Part shown: piece by piece, positions 32,858 to 41,484 of the stretch
Numbering within the stretch: the stretch's first letter is position 1
How the letters are laid out: every line of letters starts with the position of its first letter
Assembly: GCF_900119315.1 (NCBI RefSeq)
Contig: NZ_LT827010.1
Span: 3,939,001-4,003,000, forward strand
Direction of reading: 5' to 3'
DNA: 64,000 nucleotides
DNA from: Actinoplanes sp. SE50/110
Lineage (GTDB): Bacteria > Actinomycetota > Actinomycetes > Mycobacteriales > Micromonosporaceae
Program-made: the position numbers and the translations under genes
Notes under the pieces: model-generated
Database searches by the model: none
What the model was told of the DNA's origin: nothing
Seen by the model: the letters and a program-made list of their open reading frames with translations, nothing else

Positions 32858-34531
32858 ATGGGGATGTCACGGAGGCTCGCCGCGCTGGTGAGCAGTCTCG
32901 TCCTTGTCGTCGGGCTCGGCTGCGGCACGTCGGCCGCGGTCGCCGACGCGCCGCAGCCGGAGACCGCGGCGCCGCTGCGTTTCGTGGCCTACAACCTGTG
33001 CGGCAACATGTGCGTGGCCGACGGGACCGGTGCCGACGACGCGCACCGCACCGCCACCGTCGTCGCTCAAGCCGCGACCGGCGGCTGGCGCGCGGACTAC
33101 CTCTTCCTCGAGGAGGTCTGCAGGTATCAGTACGACGACATCGCCGCGAAGCTGCCGGCCGGCTTCACCGGCGTGTACGCCGAGCGCCTGCCGGCCGGCA
33201 CGGTGATCAGCGGCCGGAAGGTGTGCAAGGGATCCGCCTACGGCGAGGCGGTCTTCGCGCGCGGCACCAAGGTCGGCGAGCAGATCCTGACGCTGACCGT
33301 CGGCGCGGAGCAGGAGCCGATCAAGAGCCCGTGCGTCAAGAGCTGGGTGCAGAACCGTCTCACCTGGGCGTGCACCGCACATCTCTACTGGAACGAGGCG
33401 GCCTTGCGGGAGGGCAACGCGCGCAAGCTCACCGACCAGACCCGGGCCTGGGAGGCCGCCGGCCTTCCGGTGATCATCGGCGGCGATTTCAACGGTCAGC
33501 CCGGCACCACGACCACCGACGCGTTCTACTCGCCCGGCACCCAGCAGGGCAGCGGCGACATGACCGAGGTGGACGAGACGGACGGGGACCACTTCCCGTC
33601 CGGGTGCACCAGCGGGCACTGCCGGTCCGGCGAGCCGACCTTCCACGACGGCCGCAAACTCGACTACATCTTCGTCACCTCGCGCTTCTTCCGCGAGGTG
33701 GTCGGTGACGCACTGCCGCAGGACGCGACCGTCTCCGACCACCGGCTGCTGCGCGGCGGCGCCGCCTGGGCCGACTGCGGCGCGCTGAGCCCGGGCGCGG
33801 CGGGACTGTTCCGGATCGACGCGGCCGGTCTGCTCTACCACTATGCCGGCCAGGCCGGTGGCACCCTGGCCGGCGCCTGCAAGCGCGGTTACGGCTGGGC
33901 CCCCTCCTACCTCACCCACGTCGCGCGGCAGGGCACCACGCTGGTCGCCGTCGACCGGGACGGCGTGCTGTGGCGCTATCCGGCGGACCCGGCGAACGGA
34001 CGGTACACCGGCGGCACCAAGGTTCGGGCGGGCTCCGGATTCGGCGGCACCGAGACGCTGCTGGCTCCGGGTGACATCGACGGTGACGGTCAACCCGATC
34101 TGGTCGTCCGCGACCGGCAGGGCACGTTGTCGCGATACCCGGGCACAGCGGCCGGTGGTTACGGCCCTCCGATCGCGATCCCGGCGGCCGCGGGCGTCCC
34201 GTGGAGCACGTACGATCTGCTGTTCTCCCCGGGCGACTTCGCCCGCGACGCCGCGGACGCCCCGGACCTGATCGGCCGCACTGCGGACGGTGCCCTCTGG
34301 CTGCTGCGGGGCGACGGCCGGGGCGGCTTCGGGCCGGCCACACAGATCGGCACCGACTGGCAGATCTACCCGGCCATCGCCGCGGCCGGTGACGTGGACG
34401 GCGACGGCAACCAGGACTTCATCGGCCGGGACACCACCGGCACGCTGTGGTTCTACCGGGGCGACGGGAACGGCGGCTACGCCGCCCGCAGCCAGCTCGT
34501 CACCTGGCCGGACGGTGAGCCCCTGTTCTGA
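32858..34531 (+). CDS. Secreted endonuclease/exonuclease/phosphatase-fold protein with VCBS-like repeats
   Basis: 557 residues with an N-terminal signal peptide (MGMSRRLA, hydrophobic core, ending near SAAVADA). Residues 45-310 are the EEP fold: FVAYNLCGNMC, LEEVC, IIGGDFNGQP and the terminal SDHRLL motif, giving the acid and histidine residues needed for phosphodiester cleavage. The rest is a beta-propeller of VCBS/FG-GAP type with PGDIDGDGQPDLVVRD and GDVDGDGNQDFIGRD calcium-binding loops. It is expected to be an extracellular nuclease or phosphodiesterase. AGGAG lies four bases before ATG 32858; ATG 32864 is the alternative. Confidence 0.85.
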   Translation: MGMSRRLAALVSSLVLVVGLGCGTSAAVADAPQPETAAPLRFVAYNLCGNMCVADGTGADDAHRTATVVAQAATGGWRADYLFLEEVCRYQYDDIAAKLPAGFTGVYAERLPAGTVISGRKVCKGSAYGEAVFARGTKVGEQILTLTVGAEQEPIKSPCVKSWVQNRLTWACTAHLYWNEAALREGNARKLTDQTRAWEAAGLPVIIGGDFNGQPGTTTTDAFYSPGTQQGSGDMTEVDETDGDHFPSGCTSGHCRSGEPTFHDGRKLDYIFVTSRFFREVVGDALPQDATVSDHRLLRGGAAWADCGALSPGAAGLFRIDAAGLLYHYAGQAGGTLAGACKRGYGWAPSYLTHVARQGTTLVAVDRDGVLWRYPADPANGRYTGGTKVRAGSGFGGTETLLAPGDIDGDGQPDLVVRDRQGTLSRYPGTAAGGYGPPIAIPAAAGVPWSTYDLLFSPGDFARDAADAPDLIGRTADGALWLLRGDGRGGFGPATQIGTDWQIYPAIAAAGDVDGDGNQDFIGRDTTGTLWFYRGDGNGGYAARSQLVTWPDGEPLF

Positions 34532-34595
34532 GCCCATGCGGTGATTCCGGGACGTGGGGACGATGGGGCGCCGCCACAGCCGGTAGGGTTCGAGC

Positions 34596-34922
34596 ATGGT
34601 CCGGGACGAGCTGGTGCGGCTCCGGGAGGACGCCGAGGCGGAAGCGGCGACGCTGGCCGGTGACCTGGACGCGCTCTTCGCGGCGTCCCGGGATTCCAAC
34701 GCCGACGACGAGCACGACCCGGAGGGCGCCACCATCGGCTTCGAGCGGGCCCAGCTGACCGCGCTGCTGACGGCCGCGCGGCAACGGATCGCCGAGGTCG
34801 ACGACGCCCTGGCCCGGGTGGACGCGGGCGGCTACGGCGTCTGCGAGGGCTGTGGCCGGCCGATCGCCGCCGAGCGGCTCGCCGTCCGTCCGTTCGCCCG
34901 GCACTGCATCTCCTGCGCCTGA
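34596..34922 (+). CDS. TraR/DksA-type zinc-finger protein
   Basis: 108 residues: a charged coiled-coil N-terminus followed by a C4 zinc finger, CEGCGRPI and CISC near the C-terminus, in the pattern of the DksA/TraR family. Members bind RNA polymerase in the secondary channel or are uncharacterised actinobacterial relatives. The DxxDxA tip of true DksA is not obvious (the matching region reads DSNADDEHDPEG), so regulation of stringent response is uncertain. It is followed by the isochorismatase-like gene after 32 bases. Confidence 0.82.
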   Translation: MVRDELVRLREDAEAEAATLAGDLDALFAASRDSNADDEHDPEGATIGFERAQLTALLTAARQRIAEVDDALARVDAGGYGVCEGCGRPIAAERLAVRPFARHCISCA

Positions 34923-34954
34923 CCCACCCGGGACGGCATGACAGGATGACATCC

Positions 34955-35599
34955 ATGTCGGTCGATTACATCGCGCCGCACTGGGCCAACGCCGCACTGG
35001 TCACCATCGATCTCCAGGTCGACTTCGCCGAGGGCGGGGCCGGCGCGATCCCCGGCACCACGGCGGTCCTGCCCGCGGTGCGCCGGCTCGCCGCCGGCTT
35101 CCGGCGCGCCGGCCTTCCGATCGTCCACATGATTCGGCTGTACGTTCCCGGCGGTGCCGACGTCGACCCGCCGCGCCGGGCGTTCGTGGCGGCGGGTGGT
35201 CAGCTGGTCGCGCCCGGCACCGCGGGCTCGGCGCTGCTGCCGGGCGTCACCGGCGACTCGGGACCGTTCGCCCTGGACGCCGCGGAACTCCTCGCGGGGC
35301 GGGCGCAGTCCGTGCGTACCGCCGAAATCGTGTTGTTCAAACCGCGCTGGGGCGCCTTCTACCGCACTGATCTGGAGGAACGGCTGCGCGAGGCGGGCGT
35401 CGACACGGTGGTGGTGGCCGGCTGCAACCTGCCGAACTGCCCCCGGGCCACCGTGTTCGAGGCCAGCGAGCGCGACTTCCGCACCGTGCTGCCGGTCGAC
35501 GCGATCTCGCAGGTCACCGCGGAGCGGGTGACCGACCTGGCGCGGATCGGCGTGGCCACGCTCACCGTCGACGAGATCCTCGCCGGCCTGCCGTCCTGA
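34955..35599 (+). CDS. Isochorismatase-like cysteine hydrolase
   Basis: 214 residues with the family catalytic triad D19 (VTIDLQVDF), K129 (LFKPRWGAF) and C162 (CNLPNCPRATV). Members hydrolyse amides such as nicotinamide or ureides, or isochorismate. No pathway genes beside it identify the substrate. The start at 34955 has AGG nine bases upstream; the ATG at 34946 overlaps that site. Confidence 0.85.
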   Translation: MSVDYIAPHWANAALVTIDLQVDFAEGGAGAIPGTTAVLPAVRRLAAGFRRAGLPIVHMIRLYVPGGADVDPPRRAFVAAGGQLVAPGTAGSALLPGVTGDSGPFALDAAELLAGRAQSVRTAEIVLFKPRWGAFYRTDLEERLREAGVDTVVVAGCNLPNCPRATVFEASERDFRTVLPVDAISQVTAERVTDLARIGVATLTVDEILAGLPS

Positions 35600-35603
35600 G
35601 GTG

Positions 35604-35667
35604 TTCCGGCAGTACCTGTCACCCGGCCCTGGTTTGCTGGATCGTGAAAGGGTCGAATCTGCCGGAA
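35604..35667. promoter_or_regulatory. Nine-base inverted repeat spanning the alcohol dehydrogenase promoter region
   Basis: TTCCGGCAG at 35604-35612 and CTGCCGGAA at 35659-35667 are perfect reverse complements, 46 bases apart, in the gap before the dehydrogenase start at 35684. It could be a pair of regulator sites or the stem of an RNA structure. Weak evidence. Confidence 0.3.
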
Positions 35668-35683
35668 GTTAAGGATCACAGGC

Positions 35684-36709
35684 ATGCGTGCCACTCTCAT
35701 GTTCGGCGCCGGTGACGTCCGCGTCGAGACCGTCGCCGACCCGGCCCCGCAGCGTCCGACCGACGCGGTCGTCCGCGTCGTGCGGTCCTGCGTCTGCGGC
35801 AGCGATCTGCACCCGTACCACTCGATGCCCGCCGCCGAGCAGGGCCGGCAGGTCGGCCACGAGTTCCTCGGCATCGTCGAGCAGACCGGCGCGGACGTGG
35901 CCACGGTGAAGGCCGGCGACCTGGTCGTCGCGTCGTTCTCCTACCAGGACAACACCTGCGAGTTCTGCCGCGCCGGCGTGCAGACCGCGTGCGCCCACCC
36001 GGAAGCCGGCTTCTTCGCCGGCGCCCAGGCCGAACTCGTCCGGGTTCCGCTCGCCGACGGCACCCTGGCGAAACTGCCGGTGCCGGCCGACTCGGAGCTG
36101 CTGCCCTCGCTGCTCACGCTCGCCGACGTTTACGGCACCGGGTACCACGCCGCGAAGAAGGCCCAGGTGACGCCGGGCGACACGGTCGCGGTGATCGGCG
36201 ACGGCGCGGTCGGCCTGCTCGCCGTCCTGTCCGCCAAACAGCTCGGCGCCGGGCAGATCGTGCTGATGGGCCGGCACAAGGCACGCACCGACCTCGGCGT
36301 CGAATTCGGTGCCACGGACGTGGTCGCCGAGCGGGGCGAGGAGGGCATCGCCAAGGTCCGCGAGCTCACCGGAGGCGGCGCGCTCAAGGTCCTGGAGGCG
36401 GTCGGTCACCGGCCGGCGTACGACCAGGCCGTCGGCATCGTCCGTGCGGGCGGGGTGATCAGCCGGGTCGGCGTCCCGCAGTACGACGAGGCTCCGGTGG
36501 GCCGGGCCAGCCTGTTCGGCCGCAACATCACACTCAACGGTGGGCCGGCGCCGGTCCGCGCCTACGTCGACGAGCTGCTGCCGGGCATCCTGGACGGCAG
36601 CGTCAACCCGGGCAAGGTGTTCGACCGCACCGTGTCGATCGAGGAGGTGCCCGCCGCGTACCGCGCGATGGACGACCGTGAGGTGCTCAAGGCCCTGATC
36701 GCGTTCTGA
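35684..36709 (+). CDS. Zinc-dependent alcohol dehydrogenase (MDR family)
   Basis: 341 residues. The catalytic zinc site is seen as SCVCGSDLH and GHEFLG; the structural site is incomplete, with CEFCRAGVQTAC giving three cysteines. The NAD(P)-binding motif is VIGDGAVGLLAV near residue 170. Members oxidise alcohols or reduce aldehydes in the cytoplasm; relatives include formaldehyde and sugar-alcohol dehydrogenases. Substrate unknown. Convergent with the alpha/beta hydrolase gene, with a good hairpin between. Confidence 0.88.
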   Translation: MRATLMFGAGDVRVETVADPAPQRPTDAVVRVVRSCVCGSDLHPYHSMPAAEQGRQVGHEFLGIVEQTGADVATVKAGDLVVASFSYQDNTCEFCRAGVQTACAHPEAGFFAGAQAELVRVPLADGTLAKLPVPADSELLPSLLTLADVYGTGYHAAKKAQVTPGDTVAVIGDGAVGLLAVLSAKQLGAGQIVLMGRHKARTDLGVEFGATDVVAERGEEGIAKVRELTGGGALKVLEAVGHRPAYDQAVGIVRAGGVISRVGVPQYDEAPVGRASLFGRNITLNGGPAPVRAYVDELLPGILDGSVNPGKVFDRTVSIEEVPAAYRAMDDREVLKALIAF

Positions 36710-36715
36710 CCGGAC

Positions 36716-36762
36716 GGGCCGCGTCGAGAGGGTCGCCGCGGACCTCGGCCGGGACGCGGCCC
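36716..36762. terminator. Hairpin between convergent genes
   Basis: GGGCCGCGTC at 36716-36725 pairs perfectly with GACGCGGCCC at 36753-36762 around a 27-base loop, in the 72-base gap between two convergent genes. It could serve both. Confidence 0.55.
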
Positions 36763-36781
36763 CGCCGGCCACCGCCCGACC

Positions 36782-37681
36782 TCAGCCGCATGCCGAGGGC
36801 CCGCCGATGGCGTGTATCTCCTCGGCATAAACGTTCCACAGGTCGCGGGAAAGGAAGTGGCCGGCGCCGGGAATGATGCGCAGTCGTGCGCCGGGTACGG
36901 CTGCGGCGATGGCGCGGGCGGCACCGACCCGGACGATCGGGTCCCGCTCGCCGTGCAGGACCAGGGTCGGTGCGGTGATCCGGTGCAGTGGGCCGCCGGA
37001 CCATGTCGCGCCGGTCTGGCGGCTCTGGGCCTCGTCGTCGCGGAAGCTGGCGACGTGGTGGGCGGCCTCCCTGGTGACGAACTCGCGGACGTCGCGTTCG
37101 GTCATGTCCTGGCCGGGCGCGGCCAGGATCCGGGCGATGGCCACGGCGAGGCGCAGGTCGCCGTCGGGCGTGGCGGGGTGGTGCAGGCGGGCGAACCTGA
37201 CCAACGGCGCAAGGCGCAGATGGCGCAGGGTGCGCAGGCCGCGGACGTCGCTGGGGATCGCGGCGGAGCTCGTCATGGTGAGAACCCGGCCGGGATGGCG
37301 GATCGCGATGCGCTGGGCGACGAGACCGCCCATCGAATGGCCGAACAGGTGTGCGCGGTGCCAGCCGAGGGTGTCGAGAACGGCGACCGCGTCATCGGTG
37401 AGGTCCTCCGCGGTGTACGCCGGCGTCGATCGGCGCACCAGCGCCGCGATCGGCGGGCCGGTACGCCGAACGGCGGGCAGGCGGGTGGACTGCCCCGCGT
37501 CGCGCTGGTCGTAGGCGGCGACGTGGAAGCCGCGCCGCACCAGCTCGGTGACCAGGCCGTCCGGCCACCAGAACCGTGACGTGCCCAGGCCCATCACCAG
37601 CAGCAGCGGAGCGCCGCCGGCGCCGCCGAGCTCCTCGACGGCGATCCGGACCCCGCCGTTGATCGCGTACTGCGTGGTCAT
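36782..37681 (-). CDS. Alpha/beta-fold hydrolase
   Basis: 299 residues with nucleophile elbow GHSMGG, an oxyanion region LVMGLGTSRFWW, an acid in LHGERDP and a histidine in GAGHFLSRD. This is a full catalytic triad of the alpha/beta hydrolase family, probably an esterase or similar. Start ATG 37681 has GAGAGGAG upstream. It is divergent from a TetR gene, whose product probably represses it. Confidence 0.87.
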   Translation of the reverse strand: MTTQYAINGGVRIAVEELGGAGGAPLLLVMGLGTSRFWWPDGLVTELVRRGFHVAAYDQRDAGQSTRLPAVRRTGPPIAALVRRSTPAYTAEDLTDDAVAVLDTLGWHRAHLFGHSMGGLVAQRIAIRHPGRVLTMTSSAAIPSDVRGLRTLRHLRLAPLVRFARLHHPATPDGDLRLAVAIARILAAPGQDMTERDVREFVTREAAHHVASFRDDEAQSRQTGATWSGGPLHRITAPTLVLHGERDPIVRVGAARAIAAAVPGARLRIIPGAGHFLSRDLWNVYAEEIHAIGGPSACG

Positions 37682-37702
37682 GTCGCTCCTCTCGGTTTGT
37701 TT

Positions 37703-37733
37703 GCGAACGGTGTACGCGAACATCGTATGCGAA
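37703..37733. promoter_or_regulatory. Three GCGAA direct repeats between hydrolase and TetR genes
   Basis: GCGAA occurs at 37703, 37716 and 37729, a strict 13-base period, in A+T-richer DNA between the divergent hydrolase and TetR genes. The flanking bases are also alike. Candidate operator for the adjacent TetR regulator, although TetR sites are more often palindromes. Confidence 0.45.
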
Positions 37734-37773
37734 GATGGGAGGCGGCGACAGGGCGCACGAAGGGAGCCGGTGG

Positions 37774-38454
37774 GTGGTCGGGCAACAGGAACCGGTGATC
37801 TGGCTGCGCCCCGAACGTGCCGCGGCCGGGAGGCCGGCCGAGCGCAGCCGCGCCGAGATCACCGCGGTCGCGGTGCGGCTGGCCGACCACGAGGGGCTGG
37901 AGGCCGTCTCGATGCGCCGCGTCGCCGCCCTGCTCGGTACCGGGGCGGCCTCGCTGTATCGCTACGTCGCCACCCGCGACGATCTCCTGGACCTGATGAT
38001 CGACAGCACGGCCGGCGAATACCGGCTGTCGGCCGCGAGCGGCGACTGGCAGGCCGACCTGCTGGCCGTCGCCCACCAGGCCCGCGACATCATGCGCCGG
38101 CACCCGTGGCTGCCCGCCCTGGTCATCGCCCGCCCGGCGCTCGGGCCGCACGGGATCGACCTGCTGGAGCACGTCCTCGCCGTCCTCGACGGCCATCCCG
38201 CCGAGCCGGCCCGCAAACTGCGGGCGTTCGCGCTCCTCGGCGGATTGACCGCGCTGTTCGTCCAGAACGAGGTGGCCGCCGCCGACGTCGCACGCCAGAG
38301 CGCCTATCTCCGCCACGCCGCTGCGGCAGGAGACCACCCGTACATCGCCGCCGCGCTCGCCGCCCCGGTTGGGTCACCCCCGCCGGAACCGTTCATCGCC
38401 GTGCTCACCGGTGCTCTGACCAGCGTGCTCGGCCCCGACACCGCGCACGCCTGA
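37774..38454 (+). CDS. TetR/AcrR-family regulator
   Basis: 226 residues. The N-terminal helix-turn-helix reads SRAEITAVAVRLADHEG then RRVAALLGTGAASLYRYVATRDDLLDLM; the C-terminal ligand domain is of the tetracycline-repressor C type. The GTG at 37774 has AAGGGAG nine bases upstream and is preferred over ATG 37735. It probably controls the divergent hydrolase gene. Its last 81 bases overlap the convergent epimerase gene. Confidence 0.87.
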   Translation: MVGQQEPVIWLRPERAAAGRPAERSRAEITAVAVRLADHEGLEAVSMRRVAALLGTGAASLYRYVATRDDLLDLMIDSTAGEYRLSAASGDWQADLLAVAHQARDIMRRHPWLPALVIARPALGPHGIDLLEHVLAVLDGHPAEPARKLRAFALLGGLTALFVQNEVAAADVARQSAYLRHAAAAGDHPYIAAALAAPVGSPPPEPFIAVLTGALTSVLGPDTAHA

Positions 38455-39267
38455 CGGCGGCGGCGTGACGGCGTGCCGCAGCGAGTATTCAGGGCTGGCG
38501 TAAGCGCCGCCCTGGACGGCTGCGGAGTCGGTGGTGGCCTCCGAGCCGGGCACTCGCGCGGCGTACGTTTCAGCGTTGTCCACCGGCTGATAGCCGATCT
38601 GGGCTCCGGCCGCGGTGTCCCAGAACCTCCGGGTGTTCGCCGAGACCGCGTAGGCGGTCACGAAGTGCACATCGGGCGCGGTGATCGCGGCCCGGATGAA
38701 ACCGACGCCGTCCCGTGGGCTCAACCACGTCGCCAGATACCGCGCCTCGGTGGGCTCGTCCTCGAAGCTGCCGATGCGCAGGCACACCACCGAGAGCCCG
38801 AACTTGTCGGCATACAGGCGCCCGAGTGCCTCGACGGCCACCTTGCTGACCCCGTAGAACCCGTCCGGCCGCACGGGGTCGTCCGGTGTGACGACCTGGC
38901 CGACCGGGTAGAAGCCGGTGACGCGGTTGCTGCCGGCCAGCACCACCCGCCCCACCCGGTGCCTGCGGGCGGCCTCCAGAACGTGGTAGGTGCCCAGCAC
39001 GTTGCTGTCGAGCAGATCGGCCATCGGCGCCTCATCCGGCAGCCCGGCCAGATGCACCACGGCGTCCGCACCCGCCATCGCGGCGGCCACCGCGTCCAGG
39101 TCCGCCAGGTCCAGCCGGATCGTCTGCTCCACCGGCGACTCGACGGACAACGGAACCCGGTCGACCAGCACGAGCCGGCGAACATCGGCGCGCAGATGTC
39201 GACGCACCACCGAGCCGATTCGCCCCGCTGCCCCGGTGATGACGACCGTACCCAGATCTGCCCTCAT
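38374..39267 (-). CDS. NAD-dependent epimerase/dehydratase family protein, uronate-dehydrogenase-like
   Basis: 297 residues with the short-chain NAD motif ITGAAGRIGS near the start, VVHLAGLPDEAP, and the active-site YGVSK. The segments NVLGTYHVLEAARR, RIGSFEDEP and RYLATWLSPRDG resemble uronate dehydrogenase. The recognisable domain ends around residue 260; about 35 poorly conserved residues follow because the frame runs into the convergent TetR gene, so the overlap of 81 bases is unusual. ATG 39267 or 39276 is the start. Confidence 0.83.
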   Translation of the reverse strand: MRADLGTVVITGAAGRIGSVVRRHLRADVRRLVLVDRVPLSVESPVEQTIRLDLADLDAVAAAMAGADAVVHLAGLPDEAPMADLLDSNVLGTYHVLEAARRHRVGRVVLAGSNRVTGFYPVGQVVTPDDPVRPDGFYGVSKVAVEALGRLYADKFGLSVVCLRIGSFEDEPTEARYLATWLSPRDGVGFIRAAITAPDVHFVTAYAVSANTRRFWDTAAGAQIGYQPVDNAETYAARVPGSEATTDSAAVQGGAYASPEYSLRHAVTPPPSGVRGVGAEHAGQSTGEHGDERFRRG

Positions 39268-39359
39268 GCATGGCATTCTGCCGACACCCACCGACATTTC
39301 GGAGAACGTCTATCGCCGGGACCTTGCTCGCGCGTCGACCAACCGCGTTCGCCGCCCTC

Positions 39360-39527
39360 GCTGATCCGGTCAGCCGCGCCTACTACGACCGCAGGAGAGC
39401 CCAAGGCAAACGCCACAACGCCGCCCTGATCTGCCTGGCCCGCCGTCGCTGCGACGTCCTATTCGCCATGCTCCGCGACAAGGTCGATTACCAGCCAAGG
39501 CCGATCGTTGCGGTCATCACCGGCTGA
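39360..39527 (+). pseudogene. Remnant of an IS110-family transposase C-terminus
   Basis: The frame encodes ADPVSRAYYDRRRAQGKRHN followed by AALICLARRRCDVLFAMLRDKVDYQP, which is the conserved end of IS110-type transposases (Transposase_20 part). The rest of the roughly 400-residue protein, including the DEDD catalytic part, is missing; the upstream bases in this frame look unrelated. It is a decayed insertion element between the epimerase and HAD-like genes. Confidence 0.75.
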
Positions 39528-39550
39528 CCACACCAGGCAGAATCTTCCGA

Positions 39551-40045
39551 ATGAGCCGACCCCTGCTGCTACTCGACGTCGACGGCGTCCTCAACCCCCA
39601 CGGAACCACTCAGCCACCGGTCGGCTACACCGAGCACCACCTGTTCCCCGAGGACGAGGAACCCGTTCGTATCAACCCCACACACGGCGCCTGGATCACC
39701 GAAGCGAGCACCGTCCTGGACATCGCATGGGCCACAAGCTGGAACGACGAAGCCAACCAGCTTCTCGCTCCGCTTCTTCACATCACACCTCTACCTGTGA
39801 TCACCATGCCAGCCCCACCCTTCGACCCCAGCGACAAGATCCCACTCATCGCCGCATACGCCCAGCAACGGCCCGCGGCATGGATCGACGACCTGCACAC
39901 ACCCGAAGCTCGCAGCTGGGCCGCCACACGCACCAACCCCACCCTGTTGATCACCGCCGACCCGACGATCGGCCTCACCCGCGACGCCATCGACCACGTC
40001 ATCGCCTGGGCCAAGGCCCTCGACACCCCATTGACAAACCCATAG
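39551..40045 (+). CDS. HAD-like protein
   Basis: 164 residues beginning MSRPLLLLDVDGVLNPHG, which holds the HAD nucleophile motif DxDG. AWATSWNDEANQLL and AAWIDDLHTPEARSW supply the later threonine/serine and acidic positions in the style of small actinobacterial HAD-superfamily proteins. Substrate unknown. The gene uses more A and T at third positions than its neighbours and lies beside an IS110 remnant, so recent transfer is possible. A run of nine C follows its stop (40051-40059). Confidence 0.75.
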   Translation: MSRPLLLLDVDGVLNPHGTTQPPVGYTEHHLFPEDEEPVRINPTHGAWITEASTVLDIAWATSWNDEANQLLAPLLHITPLPVITMPAPPFDPSDKIPLIAAYAQQRPAAWIDDLHTPEARSWAATRTNPTLLITADPTIGLTRDAIDHVIAWAKALDTPLTNP

Positions 40046-40064
40046 GGACACCCCCCCCCGCGCG

Positions 40065-40601
40065 TCAGGGGCGATCGACCCGATAAATGAAATGCCAGGG
40101 ATCGTCGATCGGGTTGTCGGGTACGAGGTTCCCCGCACCGACCCGGCGCAGGCCGGCCTTCTCCAGCGCTCGCCAGGAAGCCCGGTTGGCCGCCACGACC
40201 GGCACGATGACGCAGGTCGCATCGGGACGGTCGAGCCAGGTCCGCGCGACGATCGTGGTGATGATGCGGGGGCCCAGGCCGTGGCCGATCAGCGCCGGGT
40301 CACCGATGAGATAGTCGATGCTCATCGAACCGGCGGGTACATCGACGTGCGGAGCGAGTTCGTCGATGTATTCGGGGAAGTCGGCGATGCGGTACCGCTG
40401 TACCAGCCCGACCGGCCCGCCGTCGAGCATGGCGAGCAGGTCCTCGGACGGCGTCTCGCCGCGGGCCGCCGGTCCGAAGTCGCGCTCGACCGCCTCGGGA
40501 GTGGTCTCGTGGTTCCACCACCGGGCGACGTGTGGTTGTTCGAGCCATCGTCGCAGGAGTGGGAAGTCCGGCTGACCGAGCCGACGCCAGCTGATCGTCA
40601 T
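40065..40601 (-). CDS. GNAT acetyltransferase, AAC(6')-like
   Basis: 178 residues with MTISWRRLGQPDFPLLRRWL at the start, HVARWW, SIDYLIGDPALIGHGLGPRII as acetyl-CoA loop and ANRASWRALEKAGLRRVG near the end. This order matches the AAC(6')-Ib-like or siderophore-type GNAT family. It might acetylate aminoglycosides or an unrelated amine; the sequence alone does not tell. ATG 40601 is the best start. Confidence 0.82.
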   Translation of the reverse strand: MTISWRRLGQPDFPLLRRWLEQPHVARWWNHETTPEAVERDFGPAARGETPSEDLLAMLDGGPVGLVQRYRIADFPEYIDELAPHVDVPAGSMSIDYLIGDPALIGHGLGPRIITTIVARTWLDRPDATCVIVPVVAANRASWRALEKAGLRRVGAGNLVPDNPIDDPWHFIYRVDRP

Positions 40602-40755
40602 GGGGCAGGATGTCACAGCGGTACCGCTGCCGCACGGCGATTGTTCATCGATGGCTCCACGCCCGCATCCGGCATTGTCCGAACCGGCTCGGATCCCGTT
40701 CCTTGCCGGGATCACCTCACGGCGAGACGCGCTCCTCCGAGCTTCCCTAATGTGG

Positions 40756-40770
40756 CGATACGGTGTATCG
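40756..40770. promoter_or_regulatory. Palindromic TetR operator candidate
   Basis: CGATAC-GGT-GTATCG is a perfect 6-3-6 inverted repeat 13 bases upstream of the start of the following TetR gene. Its size, symmetry and position fit an autoregulatory TetR site. Confidence 0.55.
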
Positions 40771-40783
40771 AGGCGGACGATGT

Positions 40784-41476
40784 ATGGTCGTCGGCATGTT
40801 GGTGTGGGAGCGGCCCGAGCCGCCGGATCGGCCGGTGCCGAGCCCGCTGAGCAGGCAACGGATCGTCGGTGCGGCGATCCGGCTGGCGGATGCGGACGGG
40901 TTGGAGGCGGTGTCGCTGCGCAAGGTCGCGGGGGCGCTGGAGGTCGGTCCGATGCGGCTGTACGGCTACCTCGCCACCAAGGACGAGCTGCTCGACCTGA
41001 TGGTGGACGCGGTCCACGCCGAGATCCGGCCGGCCGGCGAGGACTGGCGGGCGGTGCTGCGGTCGATGGCCGAGCAGACCCGGGCGGCGGCGCATCGGCA
41101 CGAGTGGTTCGCCGACCTGCTCGGTGGGCGGCCGCAACTGGGGCCGCACGCGCTGGCCCGGGGCGAGGCGGTCATCGCCGCGATGGGTGCGGTGACCGTG
41201 GACGACGTGATGCCGGTGGTCGAGGCGGTCAACTCGTACGTGATCGGCGCGGTGCGGCGGGAGATCACCGAGCGGCGCGCCGAGCGGGCCAGCGGGATGG
41301 ACAAGCGGCAGTGGCAGGTCGCCTCCGGGCCCTACCTGATGCGGACCTTCGCCAGCGGCCGGTTCCCGGCGCTGGCGGCGGTCGTCCGCGACGCGGCGCA
41401 CCTGGACGCGGACCAGACCTTCCGCCTGGGCCTGGAGTGCATGCTGGACGGTATCGCCGCCCGGGTGCCGAAATAG
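40784..41476 (+). CDS. TetR/AcrR-family regulator
   Basis: 230 residues. The helix-turn-helix lies in SRQRIVGAAIRLADADG to RKVAGALEVGPMRLYGYLATKDELLDLM; the rest resembles the tetracycline-repressor C-terminal domain. ATG 40784 is used (AGGCGGA upstream); ATG 40796 is possible. It is related in layout to the TetR at 37774. No target gene is divergent from it except, at 182 bases, the GNAT gene. Confidence 0.85.
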   Translation: MVVGMLVWERPEPPDRPVPSPLSRQRIVGAAIRLADADGLEAVSLRKVAGALEVGPMRLYGYLATKDELLDLMVDAVHAEIRPAGEDWRAVLRSMAEQTRAAAHRHEWFADLLGGRPQLGPHALARGEAVIAAMGAVTVDDVMPVVEAVNSYVIGAVRREITERRAERASGMDKRQWQVASGPYLMRTFASGRFPALAAVVRDAAHLDADQTFRLGLECMLDGIAARVPK

Positions 41477-41484
41477 TGGCCTGA

